Positions 16,426 to 24,478 of a stretch of 48,824 bases of DNA are shown piece after piece; positions within the stretch are counted from its first letter, which is position 1; each line of letters starts with the position of its first letter. Position numbers and translations under genes: made by a program. Location: the NCBI GenBank assembly GCA_964461455.1, contig CAYWUJ010000016.1, positions 1 through 48,824 of the forward strand. The letters run 5' to 3'. Origin of the DNA: UBA1413 sp964461455 (GTDB lineage Bacteria > Bacteroidota > Bacteroidia > Bacteroidales > Prolixibacteraceae). A model generated the notes under the pieces. The model saw nothing but the letters and a program-made list of their open reading frames with translations. It was not told the DNA's origin and made no database searches.

Positions 16426-18474
16426 ATGGAATTGCGTGTAGTATCGGATTACAAGCCAACGGGAGATCAGCCCGAGGCGATCAGACAGCTGACCGAGGGA
16501 TTGGTCAACGGGGAGAAATATCAGACCCTGCTGGGGGTGACCGGTTCCGGGAAGACCTTCACCATGGCCAACGTTATTGAGAAAGTCCAGCGGCCGACGC
16601 TGGTCCTGAGCCATAACAAAACCCTGGCGGCACAGCTGTACGGTGAAATGAAGCAGTTCTTTCCTGACAATGCCGTGGAGTATTTTGTGTCGTATTATGA
16701 TTATTACCAGCCTGAAGCTTACATTCCCACCACCGACACCTATATCGAGAAGGACTTGTCCATTAACAAGGATATCGAGAAACTCAGGCTGAGTACGACT
16801 TCCTCCCTTTTGTCGGGGCGCAGGGATGTCATCGTGGTTTCCTCAGTCTCCTGCCTCTACGGAATCGGGAATCCCGAGGATTTCCACGCCCACGTGGTCA
16901 ATCTTTCAAAGGGGCAGGCCCTGAGCCGCAACGGACTGCTTCACAGGCTCGTGGATGCCCTGTACTCACGCAGTGAGGTGGATTTTCAACGGGGTAACTT
17001 CAGGGTCAGGGGGGATACCATCGATATTTTTCCAGCCTATGCCGATATGGCCCTCAGGGTGGTCTTCTGGGGTGATGAGGTGGAAGAACTCTCCCTTTTT
17101 GATCCCCTGACGGGAATGGTGACCGCGACGCAGGAGGAAGCGGTGGTCTATCCTGCCAATATTTTTGTGACGACGAAGGAGAGGATGAACCAGTCCGTCA
17201 GACAGATCCAGGATGATCTGATGGCTCAGATTGAATTTTTCAGGGAGAACGGAAAACCCCTGGAGGCCAAGAGGATCCAGGAACGGGTGGAGTATGATCT
17301 GGAAATGATGAAGGAGCTGGGATACTGTCCGGGTATCGAGAACTACTCCCGCTATTTTGACGGCCGGCTTCCGGGGACGCGCCCCTTCTGTTTGCTCGAC
17401 TATTTCCCCGATGATTTTCTGACCATCATCGACGAGAGTCATGTGACGCTTCCTCAGGTCAGGGCGATGTTCGGGGGAGACCGGTCGCGCAAGGTCACCC
17501 TGGTGGATTTTGGTTTTCGCCTGCCCGCGGCCATTGACAACCGTCCCCTCACCTTTGAGGAGTTTGAATCCCTGGTGGGGCAGATCGTCTATGTGAGCGC
17601 CACTCCTGCGGACTATGAGCTGGCCCGTTGCGAAGGGGTGGTGGTGGAGCAGCTGATCCGTCCTACCGGCTTGCTGGACCCCATCATTGAGGTACGTCCC
17701 TCACGCAACCAGGTCGATGACCTGATGCATGAGATCAGCCTGCGGTCGGCCAGGAACGAAAGGACCCTGGTGACCACCCTGACCAAGCGGATGGCCGAAG
17801 AGCTGAGCCGCTATCTTGCCGACAACGGGGTAAAGACCCGCTATATCCATTCCGACGTGGAAACGATGGAAAGGGTGGAGATCATGGAACAGCTGAGAAG
17901 GGGGATTTTTGACGTTTTGGTGGGCATTAACCTGCTCAGGGAAGGTCTTGACCTGCCGGAAGTCTCCCTGGTGGCCATCCTCGACGCCGACAAGGAGGGG
18001 TTTCTCCGTTCTGAGAGGTCGCTGACCCAGACCGCCGGAAGGGCGGCGCGTAACCTCCACGGTATGGTCATCATGTATGCCTCGACCATCACCGGGTCCA
18101 TGCGTAAAACCATCGACGCCACCAACTACCGCAGGGAAAAACAGCTCAGATACAACCAGGAGAACAATATCACCCCGCAGCAGATCATCAAGCCGACCAG
18201 GGAGATCATCGGCTATGAATTCAGGAGTGACCGCCAGGGGGATATGACCTACTCGGGAGGAGCCGCACACCAGGATATCGCCGCAGACCCCGTGGTGCAG
18301 TTCATGACCCCCGAAGCCCTCAGAAAAACGATCGCCGCCACGAAAAAGGAGATGCAGGCCGCGGCAAAACAGCTCGACTTTCTCGAAGCCGCCCGCCTGC
18401 GCGACGAAATGTACCGCCTTCAGGAGCTTCTGAAAGAAAAGGAAAAAGGAACCATCAGACCTGTCAGATCGTGA
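16426..18474 (+). CDS. uvrB: Excinuclease ABC subunit B
   Basis: The DNA damage-verifying helicase of nucleotide excision repair, working with UvrA and UvrC. At 682 residues it is full length. Walker A is LGVTGSGKTFTMANV (about residues 36-50), and the beta-hairpin YFVSYYDYYQPEAYIP that inserts between strands is intact. Helicase motifs TIIDESHVTLPQ (DESH), FVSATPADYEL-type and LLREGLDLPEVSLVAILDADKEGFLRS follow, then a C-terminal UVR domain (EMQAAAKQLDFLEAARLRDEMYRL, cited in part) that binds UvrC. Start ATG at 16426. No neighbour is obviously linked; the 119 nt gap upstream shows no clear promoter. Confidence 0.98.
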   Translation: MELRVVSDYKPTGDQPEAIRQLTEGLVNGEKYQTLLGVTGSGKTFTMANVIEKVQRPTLVLSHNKTLAAQLYGEMKQFFPDNAVEYFVSYYDYYQPEAYIPTTDTYIEKDLSINKDIEKLRLSTTSSLLSGRRDVIVVSSVSCLYGIGNPEDFHAHVVNLSKGQALSRNGLLHRLVDALYSRSEVDFQRGNFRVRGDTIDIFPAYADMALRVVFWGDEVEELSLFDPLTGMVTATQEEAVVYPANIFVTTKERMNQSVRQIQDDLMAQIEFFRENGKPLEAKRIQERVEYDLEMMKELGYCPGIENYSRYFDGRLPGTRPFCLLDYFPDDFLTIIDESHVTLPQVRAMFGGDRSRKVTLVDFGFRLPAAIDNRPLTFEEFESLVGQIVYVSATPADYELARCEGVVVEQLIRPTGLLDPIIEVRPSRNQVDDLMHEISLRSARNERTLVTTLTKRMAEELSRYLADNGVKTRYIHSDVETMERVEIMEQLRRGIFDVLVGINLLREGLDLPEVSLVAILDADKEGFLRSERSLTQTAGRAARNLHGMVIMYASTITGSMRKTIDATNYRREKQLRYNQENNITPQQIIKPTREIIGYEFRSDRQGDMTYSGGAAHQDIAADPVVQFMTPEALRKTIAATKKEMQAAAKQLDFLEAARLRDEMYRLQELLKEKEKGTIRPVRS

Positions 18475-18512
18475 AAATCCTCGTTTCTTCCCATAAACTC
18501 CCGGAATTTCCT

Positions 18513-18520
18513 TATTTTTG
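18513..18520 (+). promoter_or_regulatory. Putative -7 box for smpB
   Basis: TATTTTTG matches TAnnTTTG, 41 nt before the smpB ATG, in the 87-nt gap after uvrB. No convincing -33 TTTG. It suggests smpB has its own promoter rather than relying on uvrB read-through. Confidence 0.45.
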
Positions 18521-18561
18521 CGCTCCCTTCCCCGGAATGTAAGCGGTAAAGGAAATTTACC

Positions 18562-19020
18562 ATGGCCCAACTGCAGAACAACATCGTGATCAAGAACAAA
18601 AAGGCTTTCTTCGAGTATGAGATTCTCGAGAGCCTCGATGCGGGTATTCAGCTGGTGGGGACCGAGATCAAGTCGATACGCAACGGAAAAGCCAACCTCA
18701 CCGATTCCTACTGTCAGTTTTTTAAAAACGAATTGTTTGTGCGGAACCTGCACATTTCGGAGTACGAAATGGGGACCTGCAATAACCACATCGCCAAGAG
18801 GGACCGGAAGCTGCTGCTTCAGAAAAGGGAATTACTGAAATGGCAGCGCAAGATCAAGGAGACGGGACTCACCATTGTCCCCCTGAAGCTTTTCCTCAAC
18901 GACAAGGGGCTGGCCAAGCTGGAGATTGCCCTCTGCCGGGGCAAGAAGATCTACGACAAGCGCGAGAGCATCCGTGAAAAGGATAACCGGCGCGATATGG
19001 AGCGAAGCTCCAAATACTAA
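18562..19020 (+). CDS. smpB: SsrA-binding protein SmpB
   Basis: The partner of transfer-messenger RNA in ribosome rescue (trans-translation). The 152-residue protein has the complete beta-barrel: KNKKAFFEYEILESLDAGIQL, GTEIKSIRNGKANLTDSY and the block NLHISEYEMG. A basic C-terminal tail (KKIYDKRESIREKDNRRDMERS, cited in part) enters the mRNA channel. Start ATG at 18562. The tmRNA gene itself is not in this window. It is followed by a short tandem repeat and a hairpin, then by the convergent dinB. Confidence 0.98.
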   Translation: MAQLQNNIVIKNKKAFFEYEILESLDAGIQLVGTEIKSIRNGKANLTDSYCQFFKNELFVRNLHISEYEMGTCNNHIAKRDRKLLLQKRELLKWQRKIKETGLTIVPLKLFLNDKGLAKLEIALCRGKKIYDKRESIREKDNRRDMERSSKY

Positions 19021-19025
19021 ACCCC

Positions 19026-19092
19026 GGTAAGTTCCCCCGGCAAGGTCCCCGTGGCAAGTTCCCCCGGTAAGTTCCCCCGGCAAGTTCCCCGT
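19026..19092. repeat. Short G/C-rich tandem repeat after smpB (five 13-14 bp units)
   Basis: Five head-to-tail units of the form GGYAAGKTCCCCC or GGCAAGKTCCCCGT occupy 19026-19038, 19039-19052, 19053-19065, 19066-19078 and 19079-19092. Unit 1-2-3 and unit 4-5 also form a second-order period of 40 bp. It starts five bases past the smpB stop and carries no coding signal. Confidence 0.85.
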
Positions 19093-19093
19093 G

Positions 19094-19111
19094 GCAGGCT
19101 CTGCTGCCTGC
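19094..19111. terminator. Hairpin between convergent smpB and dinB
   Basis: GCAGGC (19094-19099) pairs with GCCTGC (19106-19111) around a 6-nt loop, followed by TTTCT on the plus strand. It sits between two convergent genes directly after the tandem repeat, the usual place of a terminator. The T-tract is short, so it is a modest candidate. Confidence 0.5.
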
Positions 19112-19124
19112 TTTCTCCCCCCTG

Positions 19125-20264
19125 TCAGATGGCCGAAGCGCTGTGGATGGCATGTTTCCCGAATTTTTGACGTATGGTGTCGAGGCTTTGGTAGAGCCTG
19201 ATCATTTCCGGGGCATCCCCGAAGAGGTCCATCTGGTAAGTGCCGCTGATCAGCCGGCTCATTTTCACCCCCACCAGCCTGATCAGCATCCGCCGGTTAT
19301 AGAGCTGCCTGAAGAGGGCCCTGGAGACCTCCTTAAGGGTATGGTCAAAGGAGGTGTAGGGGATCGTTTTCTGGAGGGTGTGGGTATCAAAATTGGAATA
19401 GCGGATTTTCACGGTGACGCAGGAAGTCATTTTCTGCCTGGTGCGCAGTTCAAAAGCCAGCTCTTCAGTCATCCTGATGATGCACCTTTCGAGTTGCTGC
19501 ACGTCGGTGGTGTCCTGGTCAAAAGTCCTCTCGGAACTCATGGATTTCTGTGCGCTCCAGGGCTGGACGGGGGAGGGATCGATGCCGTTGGCCTTCTTCC
19601 AGATGGAAATCCCGTTTTGTCCCAGCACCCTTTCCATCATTTCGGGAGGAATGGAGCTCAGGGTTCCGATGGTGATGATCCCCATGGAACGGAGCAGCTT
19701 GTAGCTCTGCGGCCCCAGCATGGGGATCTTGCGGATGGAGAGGGGATTCAGGAATGGCTGTACCACCAGGGTGGGGACGTTGCGCATTCCGTTGGGTTTG
19801 GCTTCGCCGGTGGCGATCTTGGAGACTGTTTTGTTGACGGAAAGTCCCAGCGATACCGGTAGCCCGGTTTCCCTGATGATCCTGAGCCGCAGTTCGGTGC
19901 TCCACTTCTGGCAACCGAAAAAATGGTCGAGCCCTGTAATGTCGATATAATGCTCATCGATAGAGGCTTTTTCACAGAGAGGCGCCGCCTCGGTGATGAT
20001 ATCGGTCACCATCCCCGAATATTTGGTATACTGCTCCATGTCCCCCCTGATGGTGACGGCTTCACTGCACAACTGGCGGGCCATCTTCACGGGCATCCCC
20101 GAATGAACGCCGAAAGCGCGCGCTTCATAGCTGCAACCCGCCACGACCCCCCGGTCTGAACTCCCTCCCACAATCACAGGCTTCCCGATCAGCCGGGGAT
20201 TGACCAACCGCTCTACCGACACAAAAAACGTATCCATATCCAAATGTGCTATGCTCCTCTCCAT
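19125..20264 (-). CDS. dinB: DNA polymerase IV (Y-family translesion polymerase)
   Basis: An error-prone polymerase that copies past damaged bases. The catalytic palm opens with IAHLDMDTFFVSVERL (metal-binding Asp) and has KASIDEHYIDITGLDHFFG with the second acidic pair; the fingers carry GGSSDRGVVAGCSYEARAFGV. The thumb helix-hairpin-helix region and little-finger domain follow. A beta-clamp binding motif, QMDLF, sits near the C-terminus (about residues 344-348). A GTG one codon earlier is an alternative start; ATG at 20264 is chosen. It is divergent from an HTH/S24 regulator, with palindromes between them, which points to damage-inducible control. Confidence 0.96.
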   Translation of the reverse strand: MERSIAHLDMDTFFVSVERLVNPRLIGKPVIVGGSSDRGVVAGCSYEARAFGVHSGMPVKMARQLCSEAVTIRGDMEQYTKYSGMVTDIITEAAPLCEKASIDEHYIDITGLDHFFGCQKWSTELRLRIIRETGLPVSLGLSVNKTVSKIATGEAKPNGMRNVPTLVVQPFLNPLSIRKIPMLGPQSYKLLRSMGIITIGTLSSIPPEMMERVLGQNGISIWKKANGIDPSPVQPWSAQKSMSSERTFDQDTTDVQQLERCIIRMTEELAFELRTRQKMTSCVTVKIRYSNFDTHTLQKTIPYTSFDHTLKEVSRALFRQLYNRRMLIRLVGVKMSRLISGTYQMDLFGDAPEMIRLYQSLDTIRQKFGKHAIHSASAI

Positions 20265-20304
20265 CACCTCGGGTAAAATGATTTCCGGCTGTAAAAAAAA
20301 CGGC

Positions 20305-20335
20305 TCATTTTATAAATGATTAAAAAATGATCATT
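20305..20335. promoter_or_regulatory. Palindromic operator candidates between dinB and the HTH/S24 regulator
   Basis: Two palindromes lie in the 103-bp divergent gap: TCATTT-TAT-AAATGA at 20305-20319 (perfect 6-bp arms) and AATGATCATT at 20326-20335 (perfect 10 bp). They share the core AATGA/TCATT, as if two sites for one dimeric regulator. The regulator gene next door makes autorepression and dinB repression a natural reading; this is inferred. Confidence 0.5.
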
Positions 20336-20367
20336 ATATTCGTCGGTAATTTAATCAATTTCGTGAT

Positions 20368-21165
20368 ATGTTGTTTGCAAGGAATATTAAATTTTTGCGG
20401 AAGCGGAAGAATCGCACGCAGGATGAGGTGGCGGAGGTGCTGGGGATGAAGCGGCCGACGCTGAGCGGATATGAGAATGAGGTGGCCATGCCCAATATCC
20501 AGGCGCTGATACAATTTTCACAGTATTACAATATGGCCATTGACACCCTGGTGAAGGTCGATCTGGCTGCACTTACCGGCCATCAGCTCTACATGCTGGA
20601 GCATGGCGAGGATGTTTTCCTGAAGGGAGGGAAGCTGCGTGTGCTGGCCACGACCGTTGACCGGGAGAACCGGGAGAACATCGAACTGGTGCCCGAAAAG
20701 GCCAAGGCCGGGTATACGCGGGGTTTCTTTGACCCTGAGTATATCAGCGAGCTTCCCCGCTACCAGTTGCCTTTTCTTCCGGCCGACAGGAAATACCGCA
20801 CCTTTCAGGTGAGCGGCGATTCCATGCTTCCCGTTCCCGACGGAGCCTGGGTCACCGGGGAGTTTGTACAGGACTGGCTTTCCCTTCCCAACAGGGTGGC
20901 CTGTATCGTGCTGACCCTCGACGAGGGGATCGTTTTCAAGATTGTGGAGAACCAGTTGCGCGAAACGGGGACCCTGCGGCTCATCTCCCTGAATACGGTA
21001 TATGAGCCTTATACCGTCAGCGGATCCTCCATCAGGGAGATCTGGCGGTTTGTCAACTATACCAGTGCCGAGATTCCCGTGGGTAACCTTTCCGGGGAAA
21101 TGATTGGCAGGGCCCTCTCGGGCATCCAGTCCGACCTGCGGGAAATCAAGGGCAAGCTTCTCTGA
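20368..21165 (+). CDS. LexA-like regulator: XRE-type HTH plus S24 peptidase domain
   Basis: A 265-residue repressor of the phage CI/LexA design. The N-terminal XRE helix-turn-helix (NIKFLRKRKNRTQDEVAEVLGMKRPTLSGYEN, cited in part) binds DNA. The C-terminal S24 domain has the catalytic dyad: Ser152 in VSGDSMLPV and Lys191 in GIVFKIVEN. A likely self-cleavage site is Ala114-Gly115 in EKAKAGYTRG, as in LexA and CI. DNA damage would trigger RecA-assisted cleavage and derepression. It is divergent from dinB with palindromes between, which suggests it is the local SOS-type repressor. Start ATG at 20368. Phage origin is not suggested, since no phage genes are near. Confidence 0.88.
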   Translation: MLFARNIKFLRKRKNRTQDEVAEVLGMKRPTLSGYENEVAMPNIQALIQFSQYYNMAIDTLVKVDLAALTGHQLYMLEHGEDVFLKGGKLRVLATTVDRENRENIELVPEKAKAGYTRGFFDPEYISELPRYQLPFLPADRKYRTFQVSGDSMLPVPDGAWVTGEFVQDWLSLPNRVACIVLTLDEGIVFKIVENQLRETGTLRLISLNTVYEPYTVSGSSIREIWRFVNYTSAEIPVGNLSGEMIGRALSGIQSDLREIKGKLL

Positions 21166-21246
21166 CACATTTTTTTATAGAAAAAGAGAGCAGTGTGCCA
21201 CATTCGGCGATGAGATGTCGTCATTGAACCAGAAAACAACGCAGAA

Positions 21247-21801
21247 TTGGAAGCGGAATACCAGAATATTCACCAGCCATTGATCGATGGATGCCGGACG
21301 GGGGACCGCCGGGCACAGGAGGAGATTTACCGGATTTACTACCGGAGCATGTATAGTGTGAGTCTCCGGATCACCGGCAACAGCGCCGATGCCGAAGATG
21401 TGATGCAGGAGTCTTTTCTGAGTGCCTTCCGGAAAATCAGTTCCTATCAGGGCAAGGTGAGTTTCGGGGCCTGGCTGCGGAAAATCGTGATCAACCGTTC
21501 TCTGGATTGTCTGAAGAAGCGAAAGGTGAAGTTCGAAGAGGTCACCGAGCGGAATGCGGGTGCCGATGACGTGGCGGGATCTCCCGGGGAAGTGGACCTG
21601 TCGCGGATCAAAATGGCCATGGCGGCCCTGCCCGACGGGTACCGGGTGGTGCTCAGCCTTCACCTGATCGAAGGTTACGGCCATGAGGAGATTGGCAGAA
21701 TGCTGAATATCAGCCACTCCGCAATCCGTACCCAGTACATGAGGGCCAAAAACCGGCTCAGGGAGTTGCTGAAAAATGAGGATTTGTATATCTACAATTA
21801 A
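21247..21801 (+). CDS. ECF-type RNA polymerase sigma factor
   Basis: A 184-residue sigma-70 family factor of the extracytoplasmic function class with only regions 2 and 4. Region 2 is AQEEIYRIYYRSMYSVSLRI then NSADAEDVMQESFLSAFRKI (the -10 binding and core-binding helices); region 4 is ALPDGYRVVLSLHLIEGYGHEEIGRMLNISHSAIRTQYMRAK (cited in part), whose last helix reads the -35. The start is TTG at 21247; an ATT at 21223 is the only longer option. The anti-sigma candidate follows after 5 nt, and the solenoid gene overlaps that one, so the three form one operon responding to an envelope signal. Confidence 0.93.
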   Translation: MEAEYQNIHQPLIDGCRTGDRRAQEEIYRIYYRSMYSVSLRITGNSADAEDVMQESFLSAFRKISSYQGKVSFGAWLRKIVINRSLDCLKKRKVKFEEVTERNAGADDVAGSPGEVDLSRIKMAMAALPDGYRVVLSLHLIEGYGHEEIGRMLNISHSAIRTQYMRAKNRLRELLKNEDLYIYN

Positions 21802-21806
21802 AAAAC

Positions 21807-22367
21807 ATGGAAAAGCGGGATTATTTAGAAGAGCTCATCGTGGCGAACCGGAAAAGGTTAGACGATGCTGAACCGCCGGAAGGCCATTTTGACCGTTTCC
21901 GGAAGCGGCTGGAAAAGGAGGAGTATCACCGCAGCTTTTCCTGGAATAGCGTGTGGAAGGTGGCGGCAGCTGTGGTCTTTATTTTCCTTGCGGTAAACCA
22001 GGCCCGCATATGGATGAAACCTGCAGAAGCCGGAACCGTGGCGCTTTCCTCGATCTCGCCGGAACTGGCAGAAGTCGAATTCTATTATATCCACGCCATC
22101 AATACCGGGATGAACAGCCTCGCACAGCTCGCCGGGAGCGGCGTGATCACGGAGAAAGAGAATGAAATCATGCTGCAGGAATTCGCGGAATTTGAAAAGA
22201 GATATGAGGCACTGCAGGAAGAACTCAACGCCCATCCCCATGACGAAAGAATCATCAATGCCATGATAGAGTATTACCAGGCCCGGCTGAATGTCATCAG
22301 CATGGTCCTGCAGAAACTCGAGGAAGTGAAACAAACAAATAACAGAAGCCATGCAAAAGAAGTGTAA
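21807..22367 (+). CDS. Membrane anti-sigma factor candidate
   Basis: A 186-residue single-span protein. The cytosolic N-terminus (residues 1-48) is charged, with PPEGHFDRFRKRLEKEE; GHFDRF-like phrases are common in Bacteroidota anti-sigma or sigma-linked membrane proteins. One membrane segment follows (VWKVAAAVVFIFLAVNQARIW), then a helical, coiled-coil-prone periplasmic part (EIMLQEFAEFEKRYEALQEEL). It begins 5 nt after the sigma gene and overlaps the next gene by 17 nt. The anti-sigma role is inferred from topology and place; there is no zinc-binding HxxxCxxC motif, so it would be a non-ZAS type. Confidence 0.7.
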   Translation: MEKRDYLEELIVANRKRLDDAEPPEGHFDRFRKRLEKEEYHRSFSWNSVWKVAAAVVFIFLAVNQARIWMKPAEAGTVALSSISPELAEVEFYYIHAINTGMNSLAQLAGSGVITEKENEIMLQEFAEFEKRYEALQEELNAHPHDERIINAMIEYYQARLNVISMVLQKLEEVKQTNNRSHAKEV

Positions 22368-23382
22368 CATTTTGATTCTCATGACCCTGTTGCTGGTGTC
22401 CACCCTGGTGGCACAAGCGGAAGAGGGCACGCGCAGGTTCAGTAAAAGCTGGCCTGCCACGGAAGTGGAAACCCTGATGATCACCAACAAATTCGGGGAG
22501 GTGGCCATCAACAGCAACGGCGGGAATATGGTGACCATTGAGGTCGTCGTGACCGTACGGGGAAATTCCTCCCGCGACCGGGAATTACTGGAGGCCATCA
22601 GGGTGACCTTCGGCAAAAACGGCCGCGCTGCCTCGGCAGTAACGGAAATTGAAGGACTCCTGAAGACCAAAAGTAATTTCAGCATCGACTACTCCGTCAA
22701 TATTCCGGCTGAGAAAAACCTGGTCGTCAACAACAAATTCGGGAATGTGGTGATTAACCGGCTGACGGGGCAGGGTGATTTTGACATTGCTTACGGCAAT
22801 TTTACCGCCACGGAATTGGCAGGCAACAGTCTGGCCCTTAACCTGGAGTACGGCAAAGGTGACATCGGAACCCTTCGCGATGCCCTGATCTCCCTCTCAT
22901 ACGGAAAGCTTTTCTTCGGAACGGCAGGGAGGATAAAAATGGACTCCAAGTACTCCACGGTCAACGGGGACAAGGTGCGTGACCTTATCCTTGATTCGAA
23001 GTACGATACCTTCAACTTCGGTGAGGTGTTCACCCTGGAAGGGGAGAGCAAGTTCACCAATTACCGGATCGGCAGGCTCGACAAGCGGCTGAAACTGGAA
23101 TCGGGGTATGGCACCGTAAAGGTCGATCGCATCCCTGCTGATTTTGAACTTCTGGAGGTCAGTTCCAGCTATGCCCAGGTATCGCTGGGGATTGAGGAGG
23201 GTGCCGCTTATGATATGGAGGCTTCGTGTGAGTTCTGCAGCATCACCTATCCGTCAGAAGCATTCCGGGGAAACCGTCAGAAAGAGAATACCCGGGAGTC
23301 GCTGCGGGGAAAAGTGGCCGGCGGAGCTTCCGGCAGAGTGAAGGTCATCAGCAAATTCGGCAATATCAGGCTCATGGATTAG
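22351..23382 (+). CDS. Exported DUF4097-type beta-solenoid protein
   Basis: A 343-residue exported protein of the DUF4097/adhesin-like beta-strand repeat class. The signal peptide is MQKKCNILILMTLLLVSTLVAQA. The rest is a ladder of short strand repeats with the pattern [KG][FY]G-x-[VI]: aromatic residues at 48, then 130, 148, 167, 184, 201, 218, 235, 253, 274, 295 and 336, i.e. steps of mostly 17-18 residues in the core. Examples are NKFGNVVINRL, SKYDTFNFGEV, SGYGTVKVDRI and SKFGNIRL. It overlaps the anti-sigma gene by 17 nt, so it is probably the output or sensor part of the same sigma operon. Binding partner unknown. Confidence 0.8.
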   Translation: MQKKCNILILMTLLLVSTLVAQAEEGTRRFSKSWPATEVETLMITNKFGEVAINSNGGNMVTIEVVVTVRGNSSRDRELLEAIRVTFGKNGRAASAVTEIEGLLKTKSNFSIDYSVNIPAEKNLVVNNKFGNVVINRLTGQGDFDIAYGNFTATELAGNSLALNLEYGKGDIGTLRDALISLSYGKLFFGTAGRIKMDSKYSTVNGDKVRDLILDSKYDTFNFGEVFTLEGESKFTNYRIGRLDKRLKLESGYGTVKVDRIPADFELLEVSSSYAQVSLGIEEGAAYDMEASCEFCSITYPSEAFRGNRQKENTRESLRGKVAGGASGRVKVISKFGNIRLMD

Positions 23383-23420
23383 CCGGCAGGATCGGTCCAT
23401 TTTCCCTGTGGAACCCAGAA

Positions 23421-24332
23421 TTACTCAGACGTGGCCTTTCCTGCCAGTGTGCACAGGGTGCCGGTCCGGTAAAGGTCAAAGAGCAGCAGGGAAGGGTGGG
23501 GGCCGGTCAGGTTTTTTCGCAGCAGGGGTTCACCCCTCCGGAAAAGGGAGGCCGCAATTCCCCGGAGCCCGTATTTCTTCATACGATCCACCATTCTGAG
23601 AAGCCCTGAAGCTTCGTTAAAATGAGGATCCCGGATCAGTTCCCGGGAGATGAACCAGAGGTTGCCGGCGGCAGCCTCTGTTTTTTCCAGATAGTCGGCA
23701 GAACTCTCCAGCCCGGTATGAAAAACGGGGTTGTCGGTGTGGTGGACGGGAATGCCGGCCTGCCGGAGGTCGTATCCCAGGACCGTATCTTCATGGCCGT
23801 AGCCCCTGATACTCTCCCGGAAGGGATGGGTCAGGAAAACCTCTCTTTTTATCAGGAAGTTGTTGGCGGTGATGGCGAATTTCCCCTCTTCCTCCCTTTG
23901 CCGTGCCGTCCGTTGTTCCCTTTTCCGGCCGTATCGCCAGCGCAGGAGTTGCCGGGGATCGTCAGGGGGAGTGGGGGAGTATACGGTACCTCCGCAAATC
24001 ACGGGGCCACGGTCCATGGCTGCCGCATACCGCTCCAGCATTTGCAGGGAGGCCGGCAATGAGTCGGCATCGAGAAAGAGAAGCCAGGGATAACGGGCGG
24101 CCCTGGCCAGGTGGTTTCTGATGGCCGCCCTGCCCAGGTTCTTTTCCAAACGCCGGTACATAACTCCCCCCAAGGCGGCGGTTTCCCGGTTCACCTCGTG
24201 CCACGAAAGAGCCGAAAAATCATCGAAGAGCAGGATCTCTGCGGGAAAAGGAGCCCGCTCCGCCATGACAGAGAGCTGCCGGGCCAGAGGCCTGACATCT
24301 GTATTGTATACCGGAACACATATCGAAATCAT
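23421..24332 (-). CDS. Family 2 glycosyltransferase
   Basis: A 303-residue cytosolic glycosyltransferase with the GT-A fold, transferring a sugar from a nucleotide-sugar donor to an envelope glycan, lipid or polysaccharide. It opens ISICVPVYNTDVRPLARQL, then EILLFDDFS, then WLLFLDADSLP with the metal-binding DxD, and later SIRGYGHEDTVLGYDLRQAG with the ED general-base region. No membrane span is evident, so it is a soluble type. Start ATG at 24332. It stands alone, converging with the sigma operon and diverging from the thioredoxin-fold gene; acceptor unknown. Confidence 0.88.
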   Translation of the reverse strand: MISICVPVYNTDVRPLARQLSVMAERAPFPAEILLFDDFSALSWHEVNRETAALGGVMYRRLEKNLGRAAIRNHLARAARYPWLLFLDADSLPASLQMLERYAAAMDRGPVICGGTVYSPTPPDDPRQLLRWRYGRKREQRTARQREEEGKFAITANNFLIKREVFLTHPFRESIRGYGHEDTVLGYDLRQAGIPVHHTDNPVFHTGLESSADYLEKTEAAAGNLWFISRELIRDPHFNEASGLLRMVDRMKKYGLRGIAASLFRRGEPLLRKNLTGPHPSLLLFDLYRTGTLCTLAGKATSE

Positions 24333-24444
24333 CAGCGCGTATAAAAAACCGGATTTTTGGAAAATTCCCTGAAATTAACCGAAATTCCGGAACAAATATT
24401 GCACTGTTCCCTGAGAGCTGCAACATTTTTCCGGATTACGGTGT

Positions 24445-24452
24445 TATTTTTG
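24445..24452 (+). promoter_or_regulatory. Putative -7 box for the thioredoxin-fold gene
   Basis: TATTTTTG matches TAnnTTTG, 27 nt before the ATG at 24479. The -33 element is not clear. Position and sequence suit the gene downstream. Confidence 0.4.
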
Positions 24453-24478
24453 CCACACGCATAACAGAACTAACCATA

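Noticed and set aside
17701..18789. Minus-strand frame across uvrB and smpB
   Set aside because: Spans two well-identified genes on the other strand; no motif.
19026..19092. CRISPR array
   Set aside because: Units are 13-14 bp, directly abutting and without spacers.
20368..21165. Prophage repressor
   Set aside because: HTH/S24 proteins are often phage-borne, but no integrase, capsid or lysis gene is near, and dinB is the neighbour.
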